Source: Lewinellaceae bacterium (GTDB taxonomy: Bacteria; Bacteroidota; Bacteroidia; Chitinophagales; Saprospiraceae). From it: DNA of 64,000 nucleotides. The DNA lies in contig JADJOD010000023.1 in assembly GCA_016713985.1 (NCBI GenBank), positions 82,262 to 146,261 on the forward strand. Direction: 5' to 3'. Below, one piece after another: positions 32,231-41,955 of the stretch (position 1 is the first letter of the stretch; the number at the start of each line of letters is the position of its first letter). The notes beneath the pieces are model-generated. The model worked only from the letters and a program-made list of their open reading frames with translations. It did no database searches and was not told the origin of the DNA. The position numbers and the translations under genes are program-made.

Positions 32231-35125
32231 ATGTTTAAGCACTGTTTTACTTTTTCCCTGATCATGTTGTTCGCAACCGCGGTTGCCGGACAAGGTTGGG
32301 AACGTGTATACGGTGGCGGCGGATTAGACCAGATCAATGCCATCGCTCCAACACCCGACGGAGGTTTCGTGATGACGGGTTTTTATGGCCTCGGCCAGGT
32401 TTATCTGCTGAAAACGGATGCCGACGGCAATTTCCAATGGAGCAAAAATTTCAGCTTGGGTCCGGAAGCGGCTGGAACAGCCGTGATCGCTACTCAGGAT
32501 ACCGGATACGCCGTTGCGGGCTATCGCAGCATGGGCAATCAAAACAACGACGTTTATTTATTCAAGACCGACGCATACGGAAAGGTATTGTGGGAAACGT
32601 CTTATGGCAATGCATTGAACCGAGGCGACGAAGCAACAGGCCTGGTAGAACTCCCCGATGGAAGTCTCGTGGTTTCCGGCTTTACCACGAATCACTATAT
32701 ACCGGTTACCAATGAATACACAGAGGACATCCTTGTTCTGAAAACCGATAAAAATGGTAACCAGATTTGGGCGAAAACCTATGGCCAGCAAGCCTACAAG
32801 GAAAAAGGAAACGCCATAACCCTCGCCACAAACGGTGATTTGGTAATTGCCGGAAGCTTCCGGGAACAAACTGCGATGCCCGGTGACATAGACTTTTATG
32901 CCGTGCGTATTTCTTCCTCCGACGGCGCAGAGCAATGGCACAACACGTACGGATTCAATGGACTGGACGATAATGCCAAGGCGATCGCTCCTTCGACAGA
33001 CGGCAACTTCGTATTAGCAGGTCGCACACTTTTCGGCCAGGGCAGTGCCGGATTTTTGATGAAGATCAACGGAAACGGCAGTTCTTTGTTCCTGTGGCAA
33101 AAAACCTTCCCGAAAACCGATTTTAACGGCCTTTCAGCCGATAAAAACGGCGGTTTTTTTGCTTCAGGTTACAAAGACGTAACCGATGCCCAGGGCGATC
33201 TTTACATCGCCCGAATAAGTGCCGAAGGCGATAAAATGTGCGACGCCGTGGTGGGCAAAGCCGGTCCAGATGCGAGCCTCGGTGTGATAGCCACCGCAGA
33301 CGGCGGCGCAGCCGCAGCCGGCTACAGTTATCCATTCTTCAACGGCTCTGAATCCAATGCCTACCTCGTAAAAGCCGACCTGAACTGCTTAGTTTTCACC
33401 AGTTACATCAAGGGAAATATTTTCAGGGACCTGAATGCCAATTGCCTGCCGGACAACGGTGAAACCGGGCTGGAAGATTTTATTGTCAGCATCGTCAGCC
33501 CCAACTTTTCGCGTTATGCCGTAGCCAATAAGGACGGCGATTTCCGCTTGGCGGTCGATACCGGGCATTATGACATAAAATTGTTCCCGCCGAACGAATA
33601 CTGGCGCGCCTGCACGAATGTCACCAAAGTGGTTGTTCCCGCTTTTTATGATACGGTGGAAACAACGATCCCGGTACAACGGCTGTTTGCCTGCCCCCAC
33701 AACGAAGTGGATATTGCGACACCCATACTCCGGCGTTGCGCTGACAACACCTATACCGTTCGTTATTGCAACTCCGGCCCGGAATCGTCTCTTAACACCA
33801 GGGTGGAAGTTGCTTTCGACCCCGCGCTGACGGTGACCGGCAGTTCGATCTTCGGGTTTGAAAGTCCCGCAGGAAGTAACAACTACGTATATAATGTCGG
33901 CACACTCGAATCGGGAGAATGCAAAACCTTTACGGTAACCGCGTTGCTCGACTGTGCCATCACAACCGGCCAAACGTTCTGTGTGAGTGCACACATCTAT
34001 CCCGATTCACTTTGCAATCCGGGTAACAATTGGAACGGTTCGATCATCGGCGCCCGTGCAAGGTGTGATGGAGATACCGTGCGCATGTATCTCCGCAACA
34101 AGACCCAGAACCCGATGATCAACGAATTGGGTTATGTCATTGCGGATGATTTGGTGATGCTTACCGCCCCCGGCGACCCGAATTTCCAGTTTAAACTTTC
34201 GGCCAGCCAGGACACAAACATTTGGAGCCATCCCGCCGATAATCATACCTACCGCATCATAGCCCAGCAAAGCCCCGGATACCCGGGCGCGGGTTACCCG
34301 ACAGCGGCGATTGAAGGATGTAAAACCGATACGAGCACTAATCCGATTTCGCTCGGCTATTATACCATGTTCCCGGAAGACGACGCCGACGCTTTTGTCG
34401 AGTCCGATTGCCAGGAGAGTTACGAAACCGATTACAATCCGACTTACCTTAAAAGAGGTCATCCCAAAGGTTACGACGTGGCCCACTACGTCAGTCCGGA
34501 AACCGATTTGGACTATTTAATCCAGTTCCGCAATACCGGAACAGACACCGTGCATCAGATCATCATCCGCGACACTTTGTCGCCGGCACTTGATCCTGCC
34601 ACGGTTCATCCAGGAGCTGCCAGCCATGCCTACGACTTCGAAGTTTACGGCCAGGGTATCGTGCAGTTTACACTCCCCAACGTTAATCTCGCGCCGGGTA
34701 GCAGCGCGAGCGAGGGCTTTGTCAAGTTTCGCGTTTCTCAAAAACCGAATATTGAGTGCGAGACGAAGATCCTTAACAGCGCTGCTATCTATTTTGATTT
34801 TAATGCCCCCGTCATTACCAACGAAACGTACCACACGATTTGTGTGGATTATATCGTGGCGACGATCAACCCGGAATTCCCCGGGGCCGACCTGCAGGTT
34901 TATCCCAACCCGTTTGTCGAAAGTACCACGTTCGAAGTAACTGGCGTGCAGGCGCATACCTACGGGTTGCACCTTTACGACGCCCAGGGCCGATTACTTT
35001 CTAATTCATTTTTTAATCTTCCCACTTACCGATTGTACCGACATCAACTCCCGGCTGGAGTAATCTTCTACCGGCTTACCGCAGATGGTAAGCCGGTAGC
35101 CTCCGGGAAACTAATCGCGCAGTGA
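32231..35125 (+). CDS. Large T9SS-exported surface protein with beta-propeller repeats
   Basis: A 964-residue exported protein. The signal peptide ends near ATAVAGQ (residue 21). Residues 22-385 contain about six copies of a propeller-type repeat of roughly 55 residues with WERVYGGGGLDQINAIAPTP and DGGFVMTGFYG-like cores, each ending VYLLKTDADGN or similar. A stretch with GNIFRDLNANCLPDNGETGL resembles SdrD B-like modules (395-470). Further Ig-like and DUF7619-like regions follow (DYLIQFRNTGTDTVHQIIIR). The last 80 residues form a type IX sorting domain beginning LQVYPNPFVESTTFEV and ending GKPVASGKLIAQ. The cargo should cross the outer membrane and be anchored or released. I placed the start at 32231, before the signal peptide; an upstream frame reaches 32141. 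Confidence 0.9.
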   Translation: MFKHCFTFSLIMLFATAVAGQGWERVYGGGGLDQINAIAPTPDGGFVMTGFYGLGQVYLLKTDADGNFQWSKNFSLGPEAAGTAVIATQDTGYAVAGYRSMGNQNNDVYLFKTDAYGKVLWETSYGNALNRGDEATGLVELPDGSLVVSGFTTNHYIPVTNEYTEDILVLKTDKNGNQIWAKTYGQQAYKEKGNAITLATNGDLVIAGSFREQTAMPGDIDFYAVRISSSDGAEQWHNTYGFNGLDDNAKAIAPSTDGNFVLAGRTLFGQGSAGFLMKINGNGSSLFLWQKTFPKTDFNGLSADKNGGFFASGYKDVTDAQGDLYIARISAEGDKMCDAVVGKAGPDASLGVIATADGGAAAAGYSYPFFNGSESNAYLVKADLNCLVFTSYIKGNIFRDLNANCLPDNGETGLEDFIVSIVSPNFSRYAVANKDGDFRLAVDTGHYDIKLFPPNEYWRACTNVTKVVVPAFYDTVETTIPVQRLFACPHNEVDIATPILRRCADNTYTVRYCNSGPESSLNTRVEVAFDPALTVTGSSIFGFESPAGSNNYVYNVGTLESGECKTFTVTALLDCAITTGQTFCVSAHIYPDSLCNPGNNWNGSIIGARARCDGDTVRMYLRNKTQNPMINELGYVIADDLVMLTAPGDPNFQFKLSASQDTNIWSHPADNHTYRIIAQQSPGYPGAGYPTAAIEGCKTDTSTNPISLGYYTMFPEDDADAFVESDCQESYETDYNPTYLKRGHPKGYDVAHYVSPETDLDYLIQFRNTGTDTVHQIIIRDTLSPALDPATVHPGAASHAYDFEVYGQGIVQFTLPNVNLAPGSSASEGFVKFRVSQKPNIECETKILNSAAIYFDFNAPVITNETYHTICVDYIVATINPEFPGADLQVYPNPFVESTTFEVTGVQAHTYGLHLYDAQGRLLSNSFFNLPTYRLYRHQLPAGVIFYRLTADGKPVASGKLIAQ

Positions 35126-35187
35126 GGAGCAGAGAGATTTAGAAAGAGGCCATCCCACCAGGATTACATTCATGAAACATAACCGAA

Positions 35188-35222
35188 GGCCGCGCAGCAA
35201 ATGAGCAGCGCGGTCTTTTTTG
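35188..35222 (+). terminator. Rho-independent terminator after the T9SS gene
   Basis: GGCCGCGCAGC at 35188-35198 pairs with GCAGCGCGGTC at 35205-35215 (one mismatch, one G-U) and is followed by a run of T to 35222. It sits 60 bases after the plus-strand stop and just before the end of convergent upp. Confidence 0.75.
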
Positions 35223-35227
35223 TTGTG

Positions 35228-35872
35228 TTACCGCTTCTCTCCGTACGCCAGATCCCCCGCATCACCCAGCCCCGGCACGATATACGATTTGGCGGTCAGC
35301 TCGTCATCGATGGCCCCTGCCCAGATATGCGCAAGGGGATAACGCCGGCGAACGGCGTCCAGCCCGGCGGTACTGGCGATCACGGTCGCTATATGAATGG
35401 TAGCCGGATTGCCGAAGCGCAGCAATTCCTGCAAAGCGATGTTCAGGGAAGCGCCGGTAGCCAGCATCGGGTCGCATAAAATGAGAATACAGCCGTCGAG
35501 GTCGGGCGTGCTGACATAGTCGAGTTGAATATCGAAGGAGCCGTCTTTGTGATGGCGTCGGAAAGCCGAAATAAACGCGTTGTCCGCCTGATCAAAATAA
35601 TTGAGCATGCCCTGGTGAAAAGGCAATCCGGCCCGTAGTATCGTGCCCAGTACGAGGCGCTTGGAGGGCAACATGGCCGAAGCCACTCCCATCGGGGTTT
35701 CTACCTCAAACAATTCATATTCAAGGGTTTTGGAAATTTCATACGCCAACACCTCGCCCACTCTTTCCAAATTGCGGCGAAAACGGAAGCGATCTTTCTG
35801 GATTTCCACGTTCCGGAGTTCGGCGACAAACTGATTGGCGACTGTGTTGCGCTCTGCAAGATTGAATAACAT
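35228..35872 (-). CDS. upp: Uracil phosphoribosyltransferase
   Basis: A 214-residue salvage enzyme joining uracil and PRPP to UMP. The PRPP loop is ILCDPMLATGASLNIALQEL. Flanking signatures are GTILRAGLPFHQGMLNYFDQ and the uracil-binding end YIVPGLGDAGDLAYGEK. Length and motif order are typical of Bacteroidota Upp, which is a little divergent from the E. coli type. It is divergent from recO across a 100-base gap and convergent with the T9SS cargo gene. Confidence 0.93.
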   Translation of the reverse strand: MLFNLAERNTVANQFVAELRNVEIQKDRFRFRRNLERVGEVLAYEISKTLEYELFEVETPMGVASAMLPSKRLVLGTILRAGLPFHQGMLNYFDQADNAFISAFRRHHKDGSFDIQLDYVSTPDLDGCILILCDPMLATGASLNIALQELLRFGNPATIHIATVIASTAGLDAVRRRYPLAHIWAGAIDDELTAKSYIVPGLGDAGDLAYGEKR

Positions 35873-35972
35873 GATGCGGAATTTTTACAGGGGAAAGGTA
35901 GATTTTCGCCGGCAAAATCACATGCGGAACACGCTTCTAAAACTGTACTTTTAGCACCGAAACCATTTCACC

Positions 35973-36701
35973 ATGCTTTTAAAAACGCGCGGTATCGTTT
36001 TTCGAACGGTCAAATACGGCGAAACCAGCGTAATCGCCGATATTTTTACGGAAGACAAAGGGCTGCACACCTTTATCGCCGGGAGTGTACGCACAGCCAA
36101 AGCGCGTATGCCTTTTAACCTGTTCCAGGCGATGACGGTGGTGGATATGGTGAGTTATTTCCGCGACGACGCCCATGCCATGAACCGTTTGAAGGAATTA
36201 CGCGCCGCTGAAGTGTGGAGCCAGACGCCCTTCGATATCCGGCGCGGCGCTGTGGCGCTTTTTATGGCCGAAATCTGTCGGAAAAGTATTCAGGAAGCCG
36301 AAGAAAATCGGGAAATGTTCGATTTTTTGCTCGAAAACCTGCGTTTCCTCGATTCATCCGCACACCCGATTTCACACTTGCACCTGCATTTTCTGGTTCA
36401 CCTTTCGGGCCTGCTCGGCTTTCAGCCGCAGGCAGAGCCGGAAGACGGGCAGGTAGTTTTTTTCGACCTCAAAGAAGGCACCTTCGGCGCCGAACCTCCC
36501 ATTCACCCCGCTTACCTTGAACCGGTGCAGGCACAACACCTGTTGCACCTGCTGCACCTCCCGCTGGAGCATTGCCACGAAATGGCCCTGGACCGCGCGG
36601 AACGCAAAACCCTGTTGCAGGGGCTTTTGCAGTTTTATCAGTTCCATGTGCCGGGTTTCGCCGACGTGAACACCCCGGAGATTCTGGAAATGGTGATGTG
36701 A
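35973..36701 (+). CDS. recO: DNA repair protein RecO
   Basis: A 242-residue recombination mediator that works with RecR and RecF to load RecA on gapped DNA. The N-terminal OB fold reads LLKTRGIVFRTVKYGETSVI then ADIFTEDKGLHTFIAGSVRT, typical of Bacteroidota RecO. The helical C-terminal part has the loss of zinc-binding Cys usual in this phylum. It starts with ATG at 35973 and ends just before the mirrored ATTGTTTC repeat. Confidence 0.9.
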   Translation: MLLKTRGIVFRTVKYGETSVIADIFTEDKGLHTFIAGSVRTAKARMPFNLFQAMTVVDMVSYFRDDAHAMNRLKELRAAEVWSQTPFDIRRGAVALFMAEICRKSIQEAEENREMFDFLLENLRFLDSSAHPISHLHLHFLVHLSGLLGFQPQAEPEDGQVVFFDLKEGTFGAEPPIHPAYLEPVQAQHLLHLLHLPLEHCHEMALDRAERKTLLQGLLQFYQFHVPGFADVNTPEILEMVM

Positions 36702-36707
36702 TTGTTG

Positions 36708-36795
36708 GATTGCTGGTATTGTTTCATTGTTTCATTGCCATTGCGCTGACAATGAAACAATCCAACAATGAAACAATGAAACAATGCCAGCAATC
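36708..36795. repeat. Mirrored ATTGTTTC word array between convergent genes
   Basis: Arms at 36708-36737 and 36766-36795 pair over 30 bases with one mismatch. They consist of iterated CATTGTTT words. The right arm overlaps the stop codon of the LytTR regulator gene. It lies between recO and that gene, which converge, and may terminate both. Confidence 0.85.
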
Positions 36796-37534
36796 ACAAA
36801 TTCTCCAGCAGTTCCACCACTTCCGCCCGCTTGCGCACGGATACCGGGATCAGGTCTCCGTTTTTCATGTGCAGGTAGCCGCCGTCTTTTTTCACAAATT
36901 CGCGGATGTATTTCAGCGCGACGAGGTGCGACTGATGAACCCGTATAAAGTTGTGTTTTTCAAGCAGTTGTTCAAATTGTTTCAGGGTGCGGGTCACAAA
37001 AATCCGTTCCCCTGAAGCGAGCATAAACCAGGTGTTGTTGCCATCCGATTCGCAGCGGAGGATATTGTCGATATCCACCACCGAAATACGTTCCTGGGAG
37101 GTCAGTGAGATACGGCTGGGCAAACTTTCCGGTTTGCGGATCGTTTCGCGCAGGAGATGCAGGCTTTCTGCCGTGCCGGACATCTGTCGTTTGGCCCGTT
37201 CGACGGCCTCTTTTAACTGCCCGGGATCAACCGGTTTCAACAAATAATCGACGGCGGCGTAGCGAAAAGCGCGGATGGCGTGTTCGTCGGAAGCCGTGAT
37301 AAAAATAATACGTGATGAAAGGTTGGGGAAAATTTCCAGCAGGTCGAAACCCGTGCCGTCGCCCAGCAAAATGTCCAGAAAAATAATGTCCGGCGTGATT
37401 TGCCCCAGCAGTTTGGCCGCCGTCACGATACTGCCCGCAGTGCCCACCACCTCCACTTCCGGGCAATATTCGGACAAATCGTTTTGCAAAGCCTGTGCGG
37501 CCTGGGGCATATCTTCAACAATCAAAGCGGTCAT
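36794..37534 (-). CDS. LytTR-family response regulator
   Basis: A 246-residue regulator. The receiver domain has acidic residues in TALIVEDMPQAA, the phospho-acceptor Asp in DIIFLDILLGDGTGFDLLE and the Lys in VDYLLKPVDPGQLKEAV. The C-terminal LytTR DNA-binding domain runs from ISLTSQERISVVDIDNILRC to RVHQSHLVALKYIREFV. The ATG at 37534 fits better than a TTG two codons upstream. It follows the propeller histidine kinase gene by 43 bases and is very likely its partner. Confidence 0.94.
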   Translation of the reverse strand: MTALIVEDMPQAAQALQNDLSEYCPEVEVVGTAGSIVTAAKLLGQITPDIIFLDILLGDGTGFDLLEIFPNLSSRIIFITASDEHAIRAFRYAAVDYLLKPVDPGQLKEAVERAKRQMSGTAESLHLLRETIRKPESLPSRISLTSQERISVVDIDNILRCESDGNNTWFMLASGERIFVTRTLKQFEQLLEKHNFIRVHQSHLVALKYIREFVKKDGGYLHMKNGDLIPVSVRKRAEVVELLENL

Positions 37535-37577
37535 AATCAAATATTTAGCGTCGTTATTGGGGGTGATTTGTTTTTTT

Positions 37578-40500
37578 TCAATAATTCATCTGCAGGGGAA
37601 GGCGGATCACTACCTGCGTGCCGGAGGTGTTTCCCCGGTGGTCCGCCAGGTCCGAGTATTCCAGCGCCTCGTATTCCAGCCCGTTTTTCAGGGCTTCGAG
37701 GCGTTCGCGGGTCACTTCCAGGGCCAGGGAAGAATGACCGGGTTTGCGTTCCCGGCGGATCATGGCCGCCTTTTCCCGCCCCACCCCATTGTCGCGGATG
37801 GTGCATTCCAGCAATCCCGGCCCCGATGGAAAGGAATTGATCCGAAACGACACCTCAATTTTTCCTTCATATTGCAAATGAGACACGCCGTGAATGACGG
37901 CATTTTCCACAAAGGGTTGTAACAGCATCGGCGGCAACTCTATTTCGTCGGGGTCGGTATTTTCCGGCAGCCGGATAGAAAATTCGAACTTGTTCTGCTG
38001 GCAAAACTGCTCGATCCGGAGGTATTGTTCGAGGGTTTCGGCCTCTTCTTTGAGCGAGATAACCTGTCGCCGCGAGTTGGACAGGATAGAGCGCATCAAT
38101 CTGGCAAATGCGTTGAGTTCCTGCCGGGCCGCCGCCGCGTCTCCCGTGCTCACCAGCGACTGAATGCTGTTGAGGGCATTAAAAATAAAATGGGGGTTCA
38201 TCTGGAGTTGCAGGGCCTTTTGTTCGAGTTGCAAAAACCGGTTTTGCACTTCCAGTTGTTCCCGTTTGGCCGCTTCGGCCTGCCGGATACGGCGGATGCG
38301 GTTTTTAAAGAATAAATAAACAACAGCGAACAAAAAACACCCCACGACAAGTTGGAACCAAAGCACCTGCCAAAAGGGCTTTTTGACTGAAAACGAGGCT
38401 TTTAGCGGCGCAGAAAACGCCGTTCCATCGGATGTGGCCTGCGCCCAAAAGGTATATTGCCCGGGTGCCAGGCCCGCTAAGTTGACGGACGACCGGGTGG
38501 AAAGCGGCGACCAGTCGGCGTTGGAGGCGCCGTCGAGTTTCCAGCGGTACCGCACGGCGTCGGGGCGGTTGAGGTCGATGCCGCGAAATTCAAAACTCAG
38601 GTGGTTTTCGTTCCAGGCCAGCGCCAGTCCTTCCAGAAGCCCGCCGTCGGCGCCCGCCCACTTTGAATAGGTGGTTTCGCGTAAAGGCTTGTAAAACAAG
38701 GAAATGTTTTCAAAATGAAGCACCGGTACGGAACCTCTGAATTTTCGGTTGGAAGGTGTGTATTTCGTGAGGCCGTTCATCGTGCCGAACCAAAGGTTGC
38801 CTGCACGGTCGCCAATCGCGGCGTCCTGGCAGGTTTCGATGCCCGCAAAGCCTTCGTTTTTGCCAAAGTGTTCGACATGGGCGACGTCAAACCCGTTTTT
38901 TTCAAAACTGATCTTGTCCACGCCGTTTTCACTGCCCACCCACAGGTTTCCGAAGGGGTCGAATTGCAGCAGGTAAATATTTTTGGAGGAAAGTGGCCGG
39001 GGCGATTGTAAGGGCTGGAACGTATAGTCGTTCGAACCCGCATCTGACATAAGCCTGTAAATGCCTTCTCCTTTGGTGCCCACCCAGATTTTATCCTTGC
39101 CGTTAAAGGCCAGGCAACGGATCGGAACGGCCGGAAGCCCCGCGTTGCTGCCCCAAACATGCCCCACGTGATTATCCGGTTTGGAAGCGAGTTTTACCGT
39201 GGAAATCCAGCCCACTTTTCCCGACTGGGTGGCAAAATATATTGCCCCGCTACCGAAAGTATCCAGCGCCATCGTTGTTATTCGCCGGTCGGCCAAACCT
39301 TCTTTTTTACCTATTATCTTGTAAGAGAAAGCGTTGGAGTCGTTCAGACTGATTCTTGCAATCCCTTCATATGTTGTCGCCACCCACATGTCGCCGCGCG
39401 GGTCGGATACTATTTTCTGGATAAAATCGCCGGGCAGCCCGTCCGCTTTGGTGAGGGTGCGCATACCCGTGGAATCAAAAATAGCGATGCCGCGGCCTTC
39501 GGTGCCGGCCCAGATCCGCCCGAATTTGTCTTCGGCCAGGGTGCGGCATTTGATGTTCAGGTAACCGCTGTCGCCTTCAAAACGATGAAGCCCCGTGGCG
39601 TCCATCACCTGCAGGCCGTTTTGCGAAACCGACATCCAGATCCGCCCGGAGTGATCTTCCAGCACGGCATAGATGCGGTCGCCGGCAAGCCCATCGGAAC
39701 GGTCGTAATGCCTGAAATCCTGCGTCACAAAGCGCACCACGCCGCCGCCGGAGGTGGCGGCCCACATATTGCCGCTGTTGTCGCGCACGAGCGCCCGCAC
39801 GTGGTTGTGCGGAAGCCCTTGTTGTTCAGTAATATGTGTCCAGGAGGAATCGGCGGGCGACCAGATCGAAATACCGCTGTCGGAGGTGCCTGCCCACATA
39901 TTTCCGTCGCCGTCGGGCCGCAGGCAAAGGGCGTTTTGGAGCAGGGGGTTTTGGAATACCGTCAGCACTTTCAGGTGGGTTTCGTCCACAACCGCGATGC
40001 CGCCGGCAGTAGCCAGCCACAGATTGCCTCGCGCGTCGCGGGCGAGCGCGCGCACGAGGTTGGATGGCAATCCGTTGGCGGTGGTCAGGTTTTGGCCGGG
40101 TTGATCGAGCAGGTAGGCGCCTTTGTTGGTAGCCACCCAGATTCCACGCGGGGTTTTGTGCAAAGCATACACCGGTGCGCGGGAGGTTATGCCGCGGCGG
40201 GGGTACTCGCTAACCCCTTTGGCGTTTGCAACCGCCATCCAACTGCTGTAACCGATCAAAATATCGCCGCTTGCAATTTCGCCAATCGTGCTTACCGACT
40301 CGGTAAATGAGGGCTCCGTTTGCCATTTTTTGCCGTCGAACCAGCCAAAACCCCGGTTCGTGCCCACCCAAATGTGGTGAGCGGCGTCTTCATACACCGC
40401 GTTGACATAGTTGGAGGGCAAACCCATGTCCGTGGTAAAGGTTTCAAATCGAATACCGTCGAAGCGGCACACACCGCCGCCCTGCGTTCCGAACCACATG

Positions 40501-40646
40501 TAACCCCGGCTGTCCTGCATAGCTGCAAATACCTGCGACTGCGGCAGGCCCTCCGAAATACTGTACCGGATAAAATCGTACTGTTGCTGCGCTTGCAACG
40601 GCGCAGCAGCAAGTAAAACAGCCAAAAGGACACACATCCGGGACAT
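37578..40646 (-). CDS. Two-component sensor kinase with propeller and Y_Y_Y sensor domains
   Basis: A 1022-residue sensor. After a signal peptide (MCVLLAVLLAAAPLQAQ) comes a periplasmic double beta-propeller made of repeats such as MQDSRGYMWFGTQGGGVCRF and ARDARGNLWLATAGG. A Y_Y_Y domain follows (VRYRWKLDGASNADWSPL), then one membrane helix (LVVGCFLFAVVYLFF). The cytoplasmic kinase is of the His_kinase/LytS type: phospho-acceptor His in QMNPHFIFNALNSIQSL and the ATP-binding N box in MLLQPFVENAVIHG. In Bacteroidota such kinases sense extracellular glycans or envelope state. The start at 40646 precedes the signal peptide; the frame is open to 40742, overlapping the neighbouring gene. It lies five bases after the SH3-protein gene and 43 before the regulator. 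Confidence 0.92.
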   Translation of the reverse strand: MSRMCVLLAVLLAAAPLQAQQQYDFIRYSISEGLPQSQVFAAMQDSRGYMWFGTQGGGVCRFDGIRFETFTTDMGLPSNYVNAVYEDAAHHIWVGTNRGFGWFDGKKWQTEPSFTESVSTIGEIASGDILIGYSSWMAVANAKGVSEYPRRGITSRAPVYALHKTPRGIWVATNKGAYLLDQPGQNLTTANGLPSNLVRALARDARGNLWLATAGGIAVVDETHLKVLTVFQNPLLQNALCLRPDGDGNMWAGTSDSGISIWSPADSSWTHITEQQGLPHNHVRALVRDNSGNMWAATSGGGVVRFVTQDFRHYDRSDGLAGDRIYAVLEDHSGRIWMSVSQNGLQVMDATGLHRFEGDSGYLNIKCRTLAEDKFGRIWAGTEGRGIAIFDSTGMRTLTKADGLPGDFIQKIVSDPRGDMWVATTYEGIARISLNDSNAFSYKIIGKKEGLADRRITTMALDTFGSGAIYFATQSGKVGWISTVKLASKPDNHVGHVWGSNAGLPAVPIRCLAFNGKDKIWVGTKGEGIYRLMSDAGSNDYTFQPLQSPRPLSSKNIYLLQFDPFGNLWVGSENGVDKISFEKNGFDVAHVEHFGKNEGFAGIETCQDAAIGDRAGNLWFGTMNGLTKYTPSNRKFRGSVPVLHFENISLFYKPLRETTYSKWAGADGGLLEGLALAWNENHLSFEFRGIDLNRPDAVRYRWKLDGASNADWSPLSTRSSVNLAGLAPGQYTFWAQATSDGTAFSAPLKASFSVKKPFWQVLWFQLVVGCFLFAVVYLFFKNRIRRIRQAEAAKREQLEVQNRFLQLEQKALQLQMNPHFIFNALNSIQSLVSTGDAAAARQELNAFARLMRSILSNSRRQVISLKEEAETLEQYLRIEQFCQQNKFEFSIRLPENTDPDEIELPPMLLQPFVENAVIHGVSHLQYEGKIEVSFRINSFPSGPGLLECTIRDNGVGREKAAMIRRERKPGHSSLALEVTRERLEALKNGLEYEALEYSDLADHRGNTSGTQVVIRLPLQMNY

Positions 40647-40651
40647 ACGAT

Positions 40652-41419
40652 CTATTCTATACAGTGTGAAGTAGTTACGACCATTTTTTCCTCCGGCAGG
40701 TAAAGTATTTTGTGTTCGCAAGCGCCGCCGCTGAAGCGCCACTCCCGGTCGCCCGTCCGGTTAAAAACCCAGGGATATTCGGCCGTTTCCTGCGGAACAT
40801 GCCTGACATCCCATTCATAATGCTCTAAGTAATTGAATATCAAGAAAGCTTCTTCCATGGAAATATCGGGCAGGATCGCGCGGCCTTCGCTGTCTTTTTC
40901 CGACCAGCCATCCAGCACAAAGCCGTTTCCAAACACGGTTTTGGCCGAAGATGGCAAGCCGTATTCCCCGGTACCACGCCTGATTTCGGCCACAAGCCCG
41001 AAGTTTCGTTGGGCCCATACTCCAAAGTTTTCAAACACAGGCGGCCGGTCGTTTTTGCTCGCTGAGAAGTGCAACGCGGGCATTTTCGACAGGTAGCCGT
41101 TAAAAACAAAACCCGTATCGCCCTGAAAAACAACCCAGGCAAAATCGCCCCGGAGCATCACCGGAGGGTACTGTTTGCCCTGGCTGACGAACCCCGGAAC
41201 GGCTTCCACTTCAAAACTTTTGTCCTGGTTGTAATTAAGCGCCACTAAAGCCGTTCCGTACGGGATGCTGCTCAATTTTGCTGCGCCGAGTGAGGGCGCT
41301 TTTCGAAGCACCAGGCCGGAGGTTGCCCAGACATAGAGGGTATCGCCCGGTTCGTAATGATCGATTGCAGGAAGCACCGACGGGCCGTTGAGCAGGAGCA
41401 GCAGGAGCAGGTATTTCAT
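40652..41419 (-). CDS. Exported SH3-domain-like protein
   Basis: A 255-residue protein with a signal peptide (YLLLLLLLNGPSVLP). Residues 25-120 resemble a bacterial SH3b domain (GDTLYVWATSGLVLRKAPSL then IPYGTALVAL, and a late DFAWVVFQGDTGFVFNGYLS). Such domains bind peptidoglycan or peptides. The C-terminal half has no recognised family; Trp, Tyr and Glu are frequent (NYLEHYEWDVRHVPQET). The gene sits between the P-loop kinase (one base gap) and the histidine kinase (five bases), so it may provide input to that system. Confidence 0.75.
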   Translation of the reverse strand: MKYLLLLLLLNGPSVLPAIDHYEPGDTLYVWATSGLVLRKAPSLGAAKLSSIPYGTALVALNYNQDKSFEVEAVPGFVSQGKQYPPVMLRGDFAWVVFQGDTGFVFNGYLSKMPALHFSASKNDRPPVFENFGVWAQRNFGLVAEIRRGTGEYGLPSSAKTVFGNGFVLDGWSEKDSEGRAILPDISMEEAFLIFNYLEHYEWDVRHVPQETAEYPWVFNRTGDREWRFSGGACEHKILYLPEEKMVVTTSHCIE

Positions 41420-41420
41420 T

Positions 41421-41942
41421 TCAAAATGAAGGTAGTGTTGTGGAGGCTAAAAATACGTCCATCGCTTTGTATGAATTGAAAATCAGCACTTTCGCATGTG
41501 CTGCTTTCAAATTCCGGATGGCTTCCAGTACCTTCGGCTTGTTCTTTTTCGGGTATTGCCACACCCAAATTAAAAAGCCGAAGCCGATAGTTTCCGGGCA
41601 GCCGGGCGCCATATCCGGGCGGGTGAACCGGGCGTATTGGAGGCGGCGTTTCAGGATGTTCCAGATGCAGCGGTAAGCCGGAATATCGAAAAAAACGATC
41701 AAATCAGCGTGGGGCATACGCAGATCGAAGGTGCCGGAATAATTGCCGTCGATGATCCACTCGTCGCGGCGGGCGAGTGCATCCATATTCGCGCGCCATT
41801 CGGCTTTTTCCGGCTCCTTCCAGCCGGGTTTCCAGTATAACGCATCGAGGTGATACAGGGGTAAACCGGTTTGTTCGGCAAGTTTTTTTGAAAAAGTTGT
41901 TTTGCCGGAACCGCCGGAACCGATTACGAGTACCCGTTTCAT
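41421..41942 (-). CDS. P-loop kinase of the adenylate-kinase-like/FlaR family
   Basis: A 173-residue cytoplasmic P-loop protein. The Walker A motif is VIGSGGSGKTTFSKKLAEQT. The following LPLYHLDALYWKPGWKEPEK and DEWIIDGNYSGTFDLRMPHA are characteristic of the small kinase-like proteins often annotated as DNA topology modulation protein FlaR or adenylate kinase. Substrate is unknown. I chose the ATG at 41942, immediately before MKRVLVIGSGG. It is one base from the SH3 gene and 13 bases from the lipoprotein gene, in one apparent operon. Confidence 0.85.
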   Translation of the reverse strand: MKRVLVIGSGGSGKTTFSKKLAEQTGLPLYHLDALYWKPGWKEPEKAEWRANMDALARRDEWIIDGNYSGTFDLRMPHADLIVFFDIPAYRCIWNILKRRLQYARFTRPDMAPGCPETIGFGFLIWVWQYPKKNKPKVLEAIRNLKAAHAKVLIFNSYKAMDVFLASTTLPSF

Positions 41943-41955
41943 GGGGAGCAAGTTC

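Noticed and set aside
39159..40310. A 383-codon plus-strand frame opposite the histidine kinase
   Set aside because: It is antisense to the propeller repeats and shows no domain of its own.
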